DNA of 64,000 bases, taken from Benincasa hispida. Lineage: Eukaryota > Streptophyta > Magnoliopsida > Cucurbitales > Cucurbitaceae. Numbering within the stretch: position 1 is the first letter of the stretch; each line of letters opens with the position of its first letter. The position numbers and the translations under genes were made by a program. Below are positions 40,031-51,248 of the stretch, in pieces. The notes under the pieces were generated by a model, which was given only the letters and a program-made list of their open reading frames with translations, searched no databases and was not told where the DNA came from. The stretch lies in contig NC_052358.1 in NCBI RefSeq assembly GCF_009727055.1, positions 48,583,802 through 48,647,801 on the forward strand, given 5' to 3'.

Positions 40031-41673
40031 TAATGCCAGAGCTATACGATGCACTACGAGCCAAGGATATCTGAAGATTTGTGGGCTGAGAAGAACTAAC
40101 TAGACATATAGCAATGAAAGGGGATGTCTGAAGACCATGCAATTTGAGTTGGGCGAAGGAGAAGGCATGCAAATCAGTTAGGTTGAGTTGGAGGAAGAAG
40201 AGGTAGACACTTCAAGCTGGTGGTGGCAAGGTTAGGCATTGGCAACCAGAAAAGGGAATGCCTGGGCATGTTGCAAGCTTGAGGTGTCAAGATAAGGTGA
40301 AGGATGAACGCCTATAAATAGGGCTAGAGGCTTCACTTCAGTTCACAAAAAGCAGTTTCATTTCGAAAGATCACCTAAGAGGAGTAGTTAAGAGTAATTA
40401 AGAAGAAATCTTGCATTGAACTGAGGAAGAGCACGTTGATCTGAGCGGTGAGAAAAGTAAGGATGTTGGGCGGTGCAGACTCTACGGACAGACGATAGTG
40501 CTAAGTTCAATCGAGGAATTCTTCCAAATTACTCGTGTAAATCAGGTGATTCATGGACCAAAAGCTTTTAAATTGAATGCAGTTTCAGTATGAGTGCTGC
40601 TATGAGAAAATTCTAAGTTTAATGCTGTCAAATTTAAGAAAAATTGAGAGGTGCTAACGAATAAGGAGGCATCAGTCCAAGTAGAGAAAAATTGAGACTC
40701 CAAACTCTTGAGAGGGAACTTCAAGGCAAAACTTTATAGTAAGCTAGTTAAGACATTTCTAAACATTTTTGTAGAAGGAAATGTCTTGAGATATGGTCCG
40801 GAATGAGGAGTAAGCTAAGCTTGGAGTTGAATCTGAAATAAGATTCAATAGAAGGCCAAAGGAAACCGGGTGAACTGGGAAGGAAAAGTAATCCCAACAG
40901 ATCACTGTGAGTGATTTCTTATTTTAGTCTTTTAGCATATTCTGTACTAATATGTTATTGTTTTGAATGAATGCTTGTTACCATGAAAAGAGCAAGGGAT
41001 TGGGATAGTCAGGGGGTCAACAAATCTAGCTTCTGAGCCCGAAAAAGAATCTCATAGGATGGTTAGGGGACCAAGAAGTCTAGTTCTTTAGCCTACAGGA
41101 GGAACGTTGCATGGGATGGTTAGAGGACCGACGGGCCTAGCTTCTGAGCCCATGAGAGGGAGAATTATGTGCACATAAGTTTATGAATGTTATAAATGTG
41201 AAATGTTATCTATCTACCATTTGTGTAGGTAAGTTTGTGAAAAGCTTTCATTCAGGATGGAGGTTTTCTTAGTAACCTCATGTTATGATGTTTATAAGTT
41301 GAAATAGATTTATAGAGTTATGATTCCACTCACTGGACTTCAAAGCTCATGCTTTACTTTCATGTTTTCCTTGCAGGTAGCAAAAAAGTTCAGGTTGCAG
41401 AAAGTGGTCAAGGTCTGCCACAAGATAGAATAATTACTAGAATAAAGTTTGTAGTTAGGATGAGGCTGCTGTTGTAAAACACAGTTTAAAACGTATAAGC
41501 TAGTTTCCTAAACAAAGTTGCAATTTCCTTTATTTCATTAAGTTTTCCACTGTGAAATTAATTTTTTTAAAGGATACTAGTAAGAATGGGCAATAGGTGT
41601 CATGAAAGAGCGATATCTGTTGTCTTCACGCCTTCTTATAGGTAAGAGATGAAACCTGGGAGGGGGTGTGATA
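40031..41673 (+). repeat. Ty3/gypsy LTR part, plus orientation (copy A)
   Basis: The stretch from 40646 onward is repeated at 48169-49195. It ends 'cctgggagggggtgtga' at about 41673, the plus-orientation form of the LTR end ...GGGTGTGACA seen reversed at 20282 and 41931. Within it lie three short variants of 'gatggttagggaccaaga...ctagcttctgagcc' at 40990-41160. No coding content. Confidence 0.6.
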
Positions 41674-41930
41674 GATAGGGTCTCTCCCGACGACGTAATG
41701 GACCGTCATAAAGGCCCGTCGGGATTTCTGCGTAAAGAAGTGCATCAGGAGTTCCTCAGGAACTCTCGACAATTAAAAAAAAGCCTGTCGGAAGTTCCTA
41801 AGGACTCTAAACACATGAAGAAGTTTGTCGAGAGTCCCTAGGGAACTCCCTATGCCTCTTCTAATCGTTGGAAGTTCTATGGAACTCCCGAAGGATCTCC
41901 CAACGCCTGTCGAGTAGTTTTAGGAGATCC
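41674..41930. repeat. Hairpin minisatellite, copy A (CACTA-like subterminal region)
   Basis: About five degenerate units with the foldback core GGAGTTCC(T)AAGGAACTC, separated by 'gcgtaaagaagcc'-like spacers, roughly 45-50 bp per unit. It corresponds to the better preserved array at 49197-49490. CCCGACG/CGTCGGG words of this kind are typical of the subterminal repeats of plant CACTA (En/Spm) transposons; the link is supported by the transposase-associated ORF at 46237. The solo LTR at 41931 is inserted right behind it. Confidence 0.65.
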
Positions 41931-44900
41931 TGTCACACCCCGCTCCAGATTACCCTTATAACCTGGATGGAATAGTGACTGCAGCAGTTACCAACCCTCT
42001 TACTGGCACTTACTGCTTATCTAACCAGTTAAATTTTGCTCAAACCCTGAATACGTACATATCATCAATATACGAACATATTAACTTAGAACTTAACACA
42101 TTTACATTACAGGGTTTCGCAGCATTGTTCATACATGAATATTACAACTTAGTGAGCCCCATCAAGAATACTAGTCACTAGACAGACACATGTGTACTAA
42201 TTAATACAGGTCTTCAATTACGCTTCCTTCAACCTGTTTCTTTGAGTGGCAGAGCAGTAGCAGAAAAGTCTTTTGGGAACTGACCGCTACCTGAAAGGAA
42301 AACATTTGAAAACATGAGCTAGAAGCCCAGTGAATGACTTAATAAAAACATAAATCTCATGCTTAAACTGAAAGCTTGAAAACATAATATTGGAACTAAA
42401 ATATGTCAAGCACACGTGTACATAAAACCTTTAAAACCATTGTATCTGAAACCTGAATCTTAGTTGAGAATAAACATTCATCGCTCTAATTCCCAACGCC
42501 AAACCATGGCCAGATGAGACCCCTACCTCGATCTGCTCATACTGAACTATGGCTAGGAGAGATCCTTATGTTAAACTCTTTAAATATACTAATGGGCATC
42601 TCAAGCAACTTCCTTTAAACATAAACATTGATAACAACTCTTAAACACCATTAGACATCATTATTCCCTAGTTGAGAACGAGCATACATCGCTCTAGCTC
42701 CCAATGTCTGTTACTGGCCAAGAGACCCATACTTCGGCCTCCCTTTGTTAGTATATGGCCTAGGAGACCCATACTTCAGCCTCTTATTCAGAACTACCTA
42801 CGTGCACGTCGAGTTTTCTATGTACCGTCAACACCTTAGGTACATTTATTTAGATACCTTCCTTACCTTCAGTATCCGACTCACTTAAGCTACCAAATTC
42901 TCGAAGAGCATTAAAAGAATAGTTCTCAAATATAGCATAGAAAACTCTTAAGGATAGCTTCCCTACCTTCAGTATTCCTTTTCATTATGTTTAGGAATAC
43001 CAACGCATGTACTTTGACAACCTTAGGTATTTAAAACATAGTACATCAAGCTTTATTCAACCTTATCTTTAACCCTAACGCATGTTTCATACTTTGTAAA
43101 ATAAGTTGGCTTAAATCATGTTGAACTAGCTTGTAAAAATCATTAGCATGCGTTAGACATGGAAAACATACTTGGAAAACTCATACATTAGTAAACATCA
43201 TGCGTTGATCATGCTTTCAATCATAGGAATTAGTTGCTTGGAATCCCATAAAATTTAGCATGAGACTAACTTTGCTCAATCCCTCGACGTCGTATTACTT
43301 ACGTGCACATGGTTATAACTGAGTAGCGTCATACCTTAGGTACTTAACTAGGATATCTTCTCATTGTCCTTCAGTATCCATCGTATAACTAATCATAAAC
43401 ATTTAGTTGAAAACTAAGGCTTAGTGCTCAAATCACCATACTAGTTCATCATGAAAATGGAGTTACTAAAACATGCTAAAAGTATTTGGACAAGATAACA
43501 TACTTAAATCATGTCAATTTCCATGGAAAACATGCTTTACTTAGCATGAGAAATAGCTTCAAACATATGTTGCTTGGCACTTCATATAAACACTTAACAT
43601 GAGAAATAAATTCAAAGAAATCATGGTTTCTAAATTATTAAAACATTAAATCATCACATAGTCACTCACAGTTCGTCGGGGCTCTTAACGGTTTATACAC
43701 CTCTCCTAGCTCTTCTTGGCCTGAAAGAACATAATTCCCGATTAACTTCCTTAGAATTCTTAGCAAAATACCTCAACTAGTTCGTTTACTAATGGAAATT
43801 TCCTCATCAAGACAACATTGCTAGCGAGATAACCTTTATGAGTCAATTCATCCTCATGAACGAGATCAAGCATATCATTAGCAAAACTTCAACCTAGCGA
43901 TACTTACCACACCAACTAGGTTCCACCCAAATTTCCAGCGAGATTTCCTTCTTGAACGAGATCTTTAGCAAAAAATTAGCAAGATTATCATCCTGAGCGA
44001 GATCCCCATCCTCCTTATCTCGCTCTCGCTCTCCACGGTGAGCTGTTTGCTTGTTCTTCCCAAGCAGTTGTCTGCTTATGCACAGATTTCCTGCTTCAAC
44101 TTCACAAATTCATAACTCAAAATCTTGAACTCTTTTCAAGAAACTTCCTTCTACAAACTTGTTTAGAATCAAGTTAGCAACATTATCTTAAAATTTCAGC
44201 TCAAAATTCTTCGTATTTGATCTGGAGATTCAAACCTTCATTATTGGCCCCAATTCAAGCAGCTGCCTGCTTGTTCAACAATTTCCAGTTCAAATTTCAA
44301 AAATATATAACTCGATTTTCAGGTATCATCTTAAAAAGTTTCATTCTACAAAGTTGTTTATAACTGAGTTAACAATATTACCTCAAATTTTTAGCTCAAA
44401 AAGCTTCGTAATTCATCCTAGAGCTTCAATTCTTCACTGATGGCCTAGATTCATCCGAGAAACGAACCCTTCGTTTTTATTTTGCCCCTCCGGCCTTATT
44501 CCTGCGAGTTTTCCCTCCAACCGCATAAACACAGAGAGCTTTCAAATGCCACTAAAATTACACAAATAGCCTAAGTAGTTTGTCTAAACCGACCCAATGA
44601 ATTCGACCTTCTTGCTTATATCACCGCCCAAAATCCTGTGTGAACCCTCCTTGTGCCACCTTGTCCACTATTGGTGTTGAAGGGCTAGGATTTAGCAAAT
44701 TTTCTTTTGCTAACTGCACTGACAATATTACTTCAGCACTACACCTCACTAGATGGCATGGTCTCATCCATATGCTTATTATGCATTCCATCATCAAGCA
44801 TGACCTTTTTTAGCCTAGCCGAGTTTTGTCCTACTTTTACACTTAGCTACCCAAGAGCTTATTTCTTCTTGCTTCCATCTTCTATCCTTCCTAAGACATG

Positions 44901-44972
44901 GCTTCATTAAGCTCATTAGAAGACATCACATTACTTACTCTTACTTAAAGTAATTAGGGTTCGAGTTTTACA
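41931..44972 (-). mobile_element. Solo LTR of a Ty3/gypsy element (3042 bp) with 5-bp target duplication
   Basis: It starts TGTCACACCCCGCTCC and ends ...CGAGTTTTACA. On the minus strand it reads TGTAAAACTCG...GGGGTGTGACA, a typical gypsy LTR. It is flanked by GATCC at 41926-41930 and 44973-44977. The sister copy at 49486 shows the uninterrupted target (one GATCC followed by CATCTGGTAAAAA), which proves an insertion. No internal region, primer site or polypurine tract is inside, hence a solo LTR. Repeated 'tacctta.gta' and 'gagatcc.tac' words in 42480-43400 are short tandem-like blocks within it. Confidence 0.88.
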
Positions 44973-46236
44973 GATCCCATCTGGTAAAAAACCAGATCCC
45001 CTTCTCCATTCCCCTTCTTCTCCATTAGTCAAGTTTTTAGGACCCTAGCCGCAGCCCCTTCCCCCTTGCGCCGCCTCCTATTTCCTTTCCCTTCCTCCTT
45101 CGTCGTGACCTATTTCCTTCGTCTTTCCCCTTCGCCACCACCTCCTTCCCCTTCCCCCTTCGCGCCACCACCGGCCATTTCTTCTCCATTAACGCTTTCA
45201 ATTAACCCAAACTAGAAACCCCTTCTCTTCGCATCTCTTCTCCATCTCCTTGCGGTCGTCGTTCCATTGCTTGTCATTCGCCACTCTGGTGTCCTTTGCA
45301 AGCTTTCAACAAGTTCGCTCGCATTCCTTTCGTTTCCTTTCTCTTATTTTGCGAATTTAAGCCATTGTTTAATTTCTCATGAATTTGAAATCCGATTAGT
45401 CATTGAAATCCGATTACAATTGCTTTGGTTTATTGTCATTTAGCATCTATCTCATTTGTTGTTCTTTAAATTAAATCTAATGTTTCTAGCATATGTTTTT
45501 TTTCCTTCCTTGTTGCACTAATTGATATTGACCCATTTCATTATGTTACAATTTCCGCAATTTGGTGGATTGTGGATGTTATTGTGGATTACGAATGTTA
45601 TTGTGAATTGTGAAATATGGATGTTTCATGTAATTAATATTATGGATGTTATTGTGAATTATGGATTATGGATTGTGAATGTTATTGTGAATTGTGGATT
45701 ATAGATGTTACAATTTTTGTAATTTGGTGGATTGAGTCTTTTTTTTTTTTTTCCTTTTAATTCTTAAGGTTAGGGATTTAGTGACTAAAACTAATTAAAA
45801 ATATATTTCAAATTTAGTATGATGTTTATGAGATGTTGACACATGTATAAGTAAAATGATCCATCACATAGTGTTCACCTCTGTTAATTCAACTAACTTA
45901 ATGAAGGAAAATTGAACCTTATACCCCTAAACACTATACCTCTAAAAAACTTTGGTTTTCAAACCAAATCAATAACATTAGGGGCAAAAAAATGGACCCC
46001 TTTTACTTATTACTTAATTTGGACTTAGTTTAAGGCAAAAAAATCAATAACATTAGGGGCAGAAAAAGTCAAATCGCCTATTAGAGATTATTTAAAATTT
46101 TAAATTCTCCAAACAAACTTGGAATTTTTTATTAAATTAATCAAGATTCATACTTAATAAAGACTTTGTACTTTGTTCTATATTCCAGGTTATTGTTTTG
46201 AATTACAAGTTGGTCAGAAAAGATTTATTTTTAAGG
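44973..46236 (+). other. CACTA-like element 5' region
   Basis: The first 125 bases continue the composite interrupted by the solo LTR ('catctggtaaaa...ccagatcc' and pyrimidine-rich 'ccttccccc' stretches) and match 49486-49621. Then follows AT-rich sequence with a short tandem region at 45560-45730 built from 'ttattgtgaattgtggat' words. A splice-acceptor-like pyrimidine-AG lies at about 46188, just before the transposase-associated ORF, so part of this could be first intron or leader. Confidence 0.45.
45560..45730. repeat. Short tandem-like repeats of TGGATGTTATTGTGAAT
   Basis: Seven or more imperfect copies of 'tggatgttattgtgaattg' or 'tggattatggatt' within 170 bp. It produces a chance 60-residue ORF (45522-45704) of no meaning. 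Confidence 0.6.
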
Positions 46237-46605
46237 ATGAATAAAGAATGGATTAAACTAAGGAATAAGTTATCAGTGAAGTATAAAGAAGGAGTATCCC
46301 AGGTTTTAGGTATGACAAAGTTTCATGTCAATGATTCCGGACGAATAAGATGTCCATGCAAGAATTGTATGAATTCAATTTGGGAAAAATTAGATATCGT
46401 GGAACGACATCTATTAACATATGGAATATCTCCATCATACTGTGAATGGGTATATCATGGAGAGCCAGTAAACTTATCTAGAGGTTTTGAAAGTCATACA
46501 ACTCATTCAATACAGAATGTCAAAGTAGATAGTATAGAAGATGTAGCATCATGCATTCATGTAATACAAAAAAAAATGTTAATAAAGAAGACATTTCTGG
46601 ATTAA
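46237..46605 (+). pseudogene. CACTA (En/Spm) transposase-associated domain ORF, fragment
   Basis: From the Met at 46237: 'MNKEWIKLRNKLSVKYKEGV', then the zinc-binding part 'RIRCPCKNCMNSIW' and 'YGISPSYCEWVYHGE'. This is the N-terminal transposase-associated domain (C-P-C-x2-C ... W-x-x-H-G-E) that heads plant CACTA transposases. About 122 residues remain; the DDE transposase body that should follow is missing, and the sequence runs into AT-rich DNA and then a gene remnant on the other strand. The ORF itself is open, so it might be expressed as a short protein, but it cannot carry transposition alone. Confidence 0.82.
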
Positions 46606-46784
46606 TCAATTGATCAAAATAATATATTAAAAATATTTGGTCACCATAATTTAATTCTATGAGAATTTGGGTGCTAAAGTTTTATGCAATTACAAAAATA
46701 ATTTGTGTGTCTAAACTGATTGCTTTGGAATATCTCAATTAATTACAATTTTTTTCATCAAATAGTCATCTCTTCAAAAATAGC

Positions 46785-48101
46785 TTAAGTTGATGCAAAA
46801 GCATTAGGAGAAATAGAAGAACCAGGCGAAGGATTTTGTTTTCTAGAAATGGTGGGCTTCACATTTAAACTTTGAGATGTAATTCGGCCTTTCCTTCTGC
46901 TATATGTGAGGTCAATGTCAGCTAGCTCTATATCTTCACAAGGAAACTCAGAACTACAAACAAGTTTGGCCGTGAGCGGATTATTTGAAGTACCTCTGAT
47001 ATTCTTGAAACTAACCTTACTAATCTTGACTTTTGATGGACTCTGAAAGGCAAGAATATAGGACATGATTTTGTCACTTAATTTAAGTATTAAAAATTAA
47101 ATTAAAAAAAGTTTAATAACTTTCGTACCTTTTTATTACATAGGTTGTGTGGACAGTATTCCTGATCTATAAGAATTGGATTGCTAACATTGACCATGAT
47201 TATATCTTCATAGTGCATATCAGAAGCGATTCCAGCAGTAGGAGAACTTGGCCATGTTTTGATTCTAACGCCGTTCGATGTATTCATTATTGTACAATTT
47301 TTAACTATGATTCCCTCCACAGGTTCTTCAGCATTGTATTTTCCTAGGCTTCCTACACTTATACCATGTCCAGGCCCACATGTCACATTAGTAATTGTTA
47401 TTTGCTTACTTCCATCCCCAAGTGAGATACAATCATCTCCAGTACCAATGTTTGTATTAAGGACATTAATCCCAACAGATCGATAATGTGAATTCCATCA
47501 GTATTAACACTACTTCTTGGTGCATTTATGGTGAAATGTTGGAAGGTGAGGTTCTTACAACCCAATACATTGACATGAAAGTTCTTACTATCTTTAGATG
47601 ATATATCACTTACTGTCGAATTTGTGATAAAGCTTAACTTCAAACTCTGCATTTTTAAGTAAAATAAATTATCATGCTTATGTATATTTACTTAAAAAAG
47701 AGGAAATGTAAATGTTAGTTTGACAGATAAAATTGTAACAAATAAATAATATTTAGGCCAATAGTACTAAAAATGTTTGCTAAATGATTAAATGATGCTT
47801 ACGATGGGAATTCGATCACACTTTGGGTTTTTATGGCAATCATTTTTCTCCCACACCACTTTTCCTTACCCATCTAAAACACCACCACCTGTTAACGTTA
47901 AGTAATCGATATATCTGAAACTAATCCATCCGTCTCCTGTTAGATCCAGTGTTGCCTGCAATGTTCCTTGAAGTTGAATTTCGATGGGGCTTTTGCAAGG
48001 GCCCACCAACTTAACTGCACTTAACTTGTAAGTTTCTTTTGGAATAATTACTTTACTTTGGGTTGTTGATGCACAAGCTTCCTTCCATGCATTGTTAGAG
48101 C
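46785..48101 (-). pseudogene. Polygalacturonase (glycoside hydrolase 28), 5'-truncated and broken
   Basis: Minus-strand exons: 48101-47803, 47649-47129 and 47042-46785, with GT-AG borders. Blocks seen: 'NAWKEACASTTQSKVIIPKE', 'NTDGIHI', the catalytic region 'TGDDCISLGDGS', 'CGPGHGISVGSLG' and 'RIKTWP', i.e. all four GH28 motifs (NTDG, DD, GHG, RIK). Two lesions are clear: a TAA in the first exon where 'DGQGKVVW' would be expected, and a loss of one base at about 47482-47486 between 'DGIHI' and 'RSVGIN'. The start exon with signal peptide is absent: transposon-derived sequence begins at 48169. The family hydrolyses pectin in the cell wall, and the closest look is that of pollen-type exopolygalacturonases. 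The N-terminal loss and both lesions make function very unlikely. Confidence 0.88.
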
Positions 48102-48168
48102 CTATTTAATTTTTAAAATATATTAATAAATTTGATTGATGCCACTAGATATTTTCTTTTTCTCAGTC

Positions 48169-49195
48169 GAGAGTTGCTCACCAATAAGGAGATAGTTGGG
48201 CCAAGTAGAGAAAAATTGAGACTCCAAACTCTCAAGACTTCAAGGCGAAACTTTATGGTAAGCTAGTTAAGACATTTCTAAACATTTTTGTAGAAGGAAA
48301 TGTCTTGAGATATGGTCCAAAATGAAGAGTAAGCTAAGCTTGGAGTTGAATCTGAAATAAGATTCAATAGAAGGCCAAGGGAAACCAGGTGAACTGGGAA
48401 GGAAGAGAAATCCCAACAGATCACTGTGAGTGGTTTCTTATTTTAGTCTTTTAGCATATTCTGAACTAATATGCTATTGTTATGAATGAATGCTTGTTAC
48501 CATGAAAAGAGCAAGGGATTGGGATAGTCAGGGGGTCAACAAACCTAGCTTCTGAGCCCGAAAAAGAATCTCATAGGATGGTTAGGGGACCAAGAAGTCT
48601 AGTTCTTTAGCCTGCGGGAGGAACATCGCATGGGATGGTTAGAGGACCGACGGGCCTAGCTTCTGAGCCCATGAGAGGGAGAATTATGTGCACATAAGTT
48701 TATGAATGTTATAAATGTGAAATGTTAACTATCTACCGTGTGTGTAGGTAAGTTTGTGAAAAGCTTTCATTCAGGATGGAGGTTTACTTAGTAACCTCAT
48801 GTTATGATGTTTATAAGTTGAAATAGACTTATAGAGTTATGATTCCACTCACTAGACTTCAAAGCTCATGCTTTATTTTCATGTTTTCCTTACAGGTAGC
48901 AGAAGAGTCCATGTTGCAAGAAGTGGTCGAGGTCTGCCACAAGATAGAATAATTACTAGAATAAGATTTGTAGTCGAGATGAGGCTACTGTTGTAAAACA
49001 TAGATTAAAACATATAAACTGGTTTCCTAAACAAAGTTGCAATTTCCTTTATTTCTTTAAGTTTTTCGCTGCAAAATTAATTGTTTTAAAGGATACTAGT
49101 AAGAATGGGCAATAGGTGTCATGAAATAGCAATATCTGTTGTCTTCACGCCTCCTTATAGGTAAGAGATGAAACTTGGGAGGGGGTGTGATAGAT
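48169..49195 (+). repeat. Ty3/gypsy LTR part, copy B of the duplicated composite
   Basis: Matches 40646-41673 over its whole length with few differences (for example 'aagtagagaaaaattgagactccaaactc', 'gagcaagggattgggatagtc', 'cttgggagggggtgtgatagata'). The left border falls within or just beyond the broken polygalacturonase gene; the right border is the hairpin array, exactly as in copy A. Confidence 0.8.
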
Positions 49196-49196
49196 A

Positions 49197-49490
49197 GGGT
49201 CTCTCCCGATGACGTAATGGACTGTCAAGAGTTCCTAAGGAACTCCCGATGATGTAAAGGCCCGTCGAGAGATCCTAAGGAACCCCCGACACGTAAAGAA
49301 GTGCGTCGGGAGTTCCTTAGGAACTCTCGATGCGTAAAGAAGCCCATCGGGAGTTCCTAAGGAACTTCAAACGCATGATGAAGTTTGTCGGGAGTTCCTA
49401 AGGAACTTTCAATGCCTCTTTTAATCGTCGGGTGTTCTAAGGAACTCCTGACGGATCTCTCAATGCCCGTCTAGCGACATAGAGAGATCC
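49197..49490. repeat. Hairpin minisatellite, copy B (six units)
   Basis: Six units of about 45 bp, each with a near-perfect palindrome GGGAGTTCCTAAGGAACTCCC flanked by GTC/GAC: starts at roughly 49227, 49263, 49306, 49348, 49388 and 49428. Spacers are 'gcgtaaagaagcc(c)' or variants. Read as single strand each unit folds into a hairpin with a 10-12 bp stem. Resembles CACTA subterminal repeats. Confidence 0.75.
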
Positions 49491-49621
49491 CATCTGGTAA
49501 AAACCAAATCCCCATCCCCATTCTTCTTCTTCTACATTACTCAAATTTTTAGAACTCTAGCAGCCGCCCCTTCCCCTTCCCCTTCCCCCTTGCATCGCCT
49601 CCTATTTTCTTCCCCTTCCCA
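49491..49621 (+). other. Remainder of composite copy B
   Basis: CATCTGGTAAAAACC followed by pyrimidine-rich sequence ('ccccttccccttccccc', 'gcctcctattttc'), the counterpart of 44978-45096 in copy A. It stops at about 49621, where the C1 copia LTR starts abruptly. Confidence 0.65.
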
Positions 49622-51233
49622 CTTAATCCCGAGTGTTTTGGGAACTTTGATTAGTATGGGTGAGAGTGGCCAGATTGCCAACCCAACATGCCTACGTTTT
49701 TGGAGACTTGTCTGATTTGGGAGCTGGGAACTTAGTTACACAAGATGGAATTCACTCCTTCCCCGAAGCAGGGGTAAGTAGATAGATTGCTCCCTTAAGG
49801 GCTGATTCCGGGGCTTGAACATAGTGGCCACAACTTCTCTTTGGAAGAGAGGACTCAGTCATAGTAGGACTATGACTTATGTTCATTAGAGGGATCAGTG
49901 GTACTTAAGGAGTTAGATGTAACTATAGGGGCATAACGGTTATTGGTCAAGCCATACTTATGAGCGATCTCTGAAGGGTTATTGCATTGTTGATTGTTTA
50001 AGATGGACACATAATATATCTGTAGTAAGAAGAGTTTAGTTGTCAGTCTTTAGTGGTGTGTCTGGCAGTTAACGGATGGTGGATTCCGTGACTAAAGAGT
50101 TTAGTCAGTTATGCACGTACAGTTGGAGCTTCGAGTTACAGGTCCATAAGGTCCCCTTGGTAGCTCAATGGATTCAAGTTGAGAATCAGTTCTTGGTGTT
50201 GATTTGAAATGTTCAAATTGATAAGAGACAATTCGATTATATATGATATGATCGGTATGGTGTATGAGATACATCAAGTGGAGGGTTAATATAAATGAGA
50301 TTTACATTAAGGACCATGGAATAGAAAAGGAGCAATAGTTATATGTTTCATGACATGAAATATTAAAATTATATGTTATAAATATAGTATGATAAGTTGG
50401 TTGTCATTTATATTTATAATAATGTTAATTATTAGATAGTTATCTCGTTTTCTCTAATAACCAATTGAGTGAGAGGTTATTGGTGGTTCATGGTAACCGT
50501 GATATAAAAGGAAAAATGTTTTCCTAATTTTAATAATGTTGAATTGAGATTTCCATTCTCGAAAAGTACTCACGGAAAGGTTGTCAAGTAAATTAGATTT
50601 ACTAAACGACAGCTTGGAGAAACTAGACGATTGTGGATTGTTTCTATACGATAGACACTTAGCTGGCCAATGAGTTAAACAATCGCATAGCTTTTGCTAA
50701 ACGATCACATAGCTTTTGTTAAACGATTGGCCATCGTCTATATGATAGAATTTGACATCTCCCACTTACTCAATCGTTTACACGCTTGTTCTTCCTCCAG
50801 TCTCTGCCTCTAACTAAGACCACACAGAGCCCACACTTTTGGATTCTCACACCGAGAACACCAAGGTAACCTTTGTGGTGGTGTCATTTCAACTCAACAC
50901 TAGTCGAGGTTCTGTAGAGGCCGTTTGTAGCATTTAGGGTGTTCGTGATCTTAGAGATCACTGTGTTCGAGTTCGCTATGATCGTGCAGTGTAGCGGTCC
51001 TGGTGTACGAGTGTTCGAGTGTTTCCGTGTTGCTGTGAACGAGCATTCGTGATCAAGGGTCTTGAAGATTTGTCTTCTTCCCTTGATCGTGTAGTAAAGC
51101 CTGCTGTAATTTCTATTTTTGCACATAGCTTGTTGTTTCTGTTTGTGACTGTAATTGTGTATGTTCATATACGATCGAAATTTGGAACAGTCCTTCCACT
51201 GCTCATGGAAATCCTCATGTCTGATTTTCTTCA
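49622..51233 (+). repeat. C1 copia LTR copy 2, 5'-truncated
   Basis: Starts within the LTR at 'taatcccgagtgttttgggaac', which lines up with 'caatcttgagtgttttgag' in copy 1 (21390); the first 440 bp are missing. It runs to the CA at 51232-51233 directly before the primer-binding site. The reverse complement of most of it is found again at 57865-59720. The part at 50600-50770 carries ACGATCG-type motifs like those in the leader. Confidence 0.85.
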
Positions 51234-51235
51234 AT

Positions 51236-51248
51236 TGGTATCAAAGCC
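51236..51248 (+). other. Primer-binding site, initiator-Met tRNA (one mismatch)
   Basis: TGGTATCAAAGCC, the copia primer site with a G-to-A change against copy 1 (TGGTATCAGAGCC). It lies two bases after the LTR end. Confidence 0.85.

Noticed and set aside
44707..44910. 67-codon hydrophobic plus-strand ORF
   Set aside because: Lies within the solo LTR; no start context or family resemblance.
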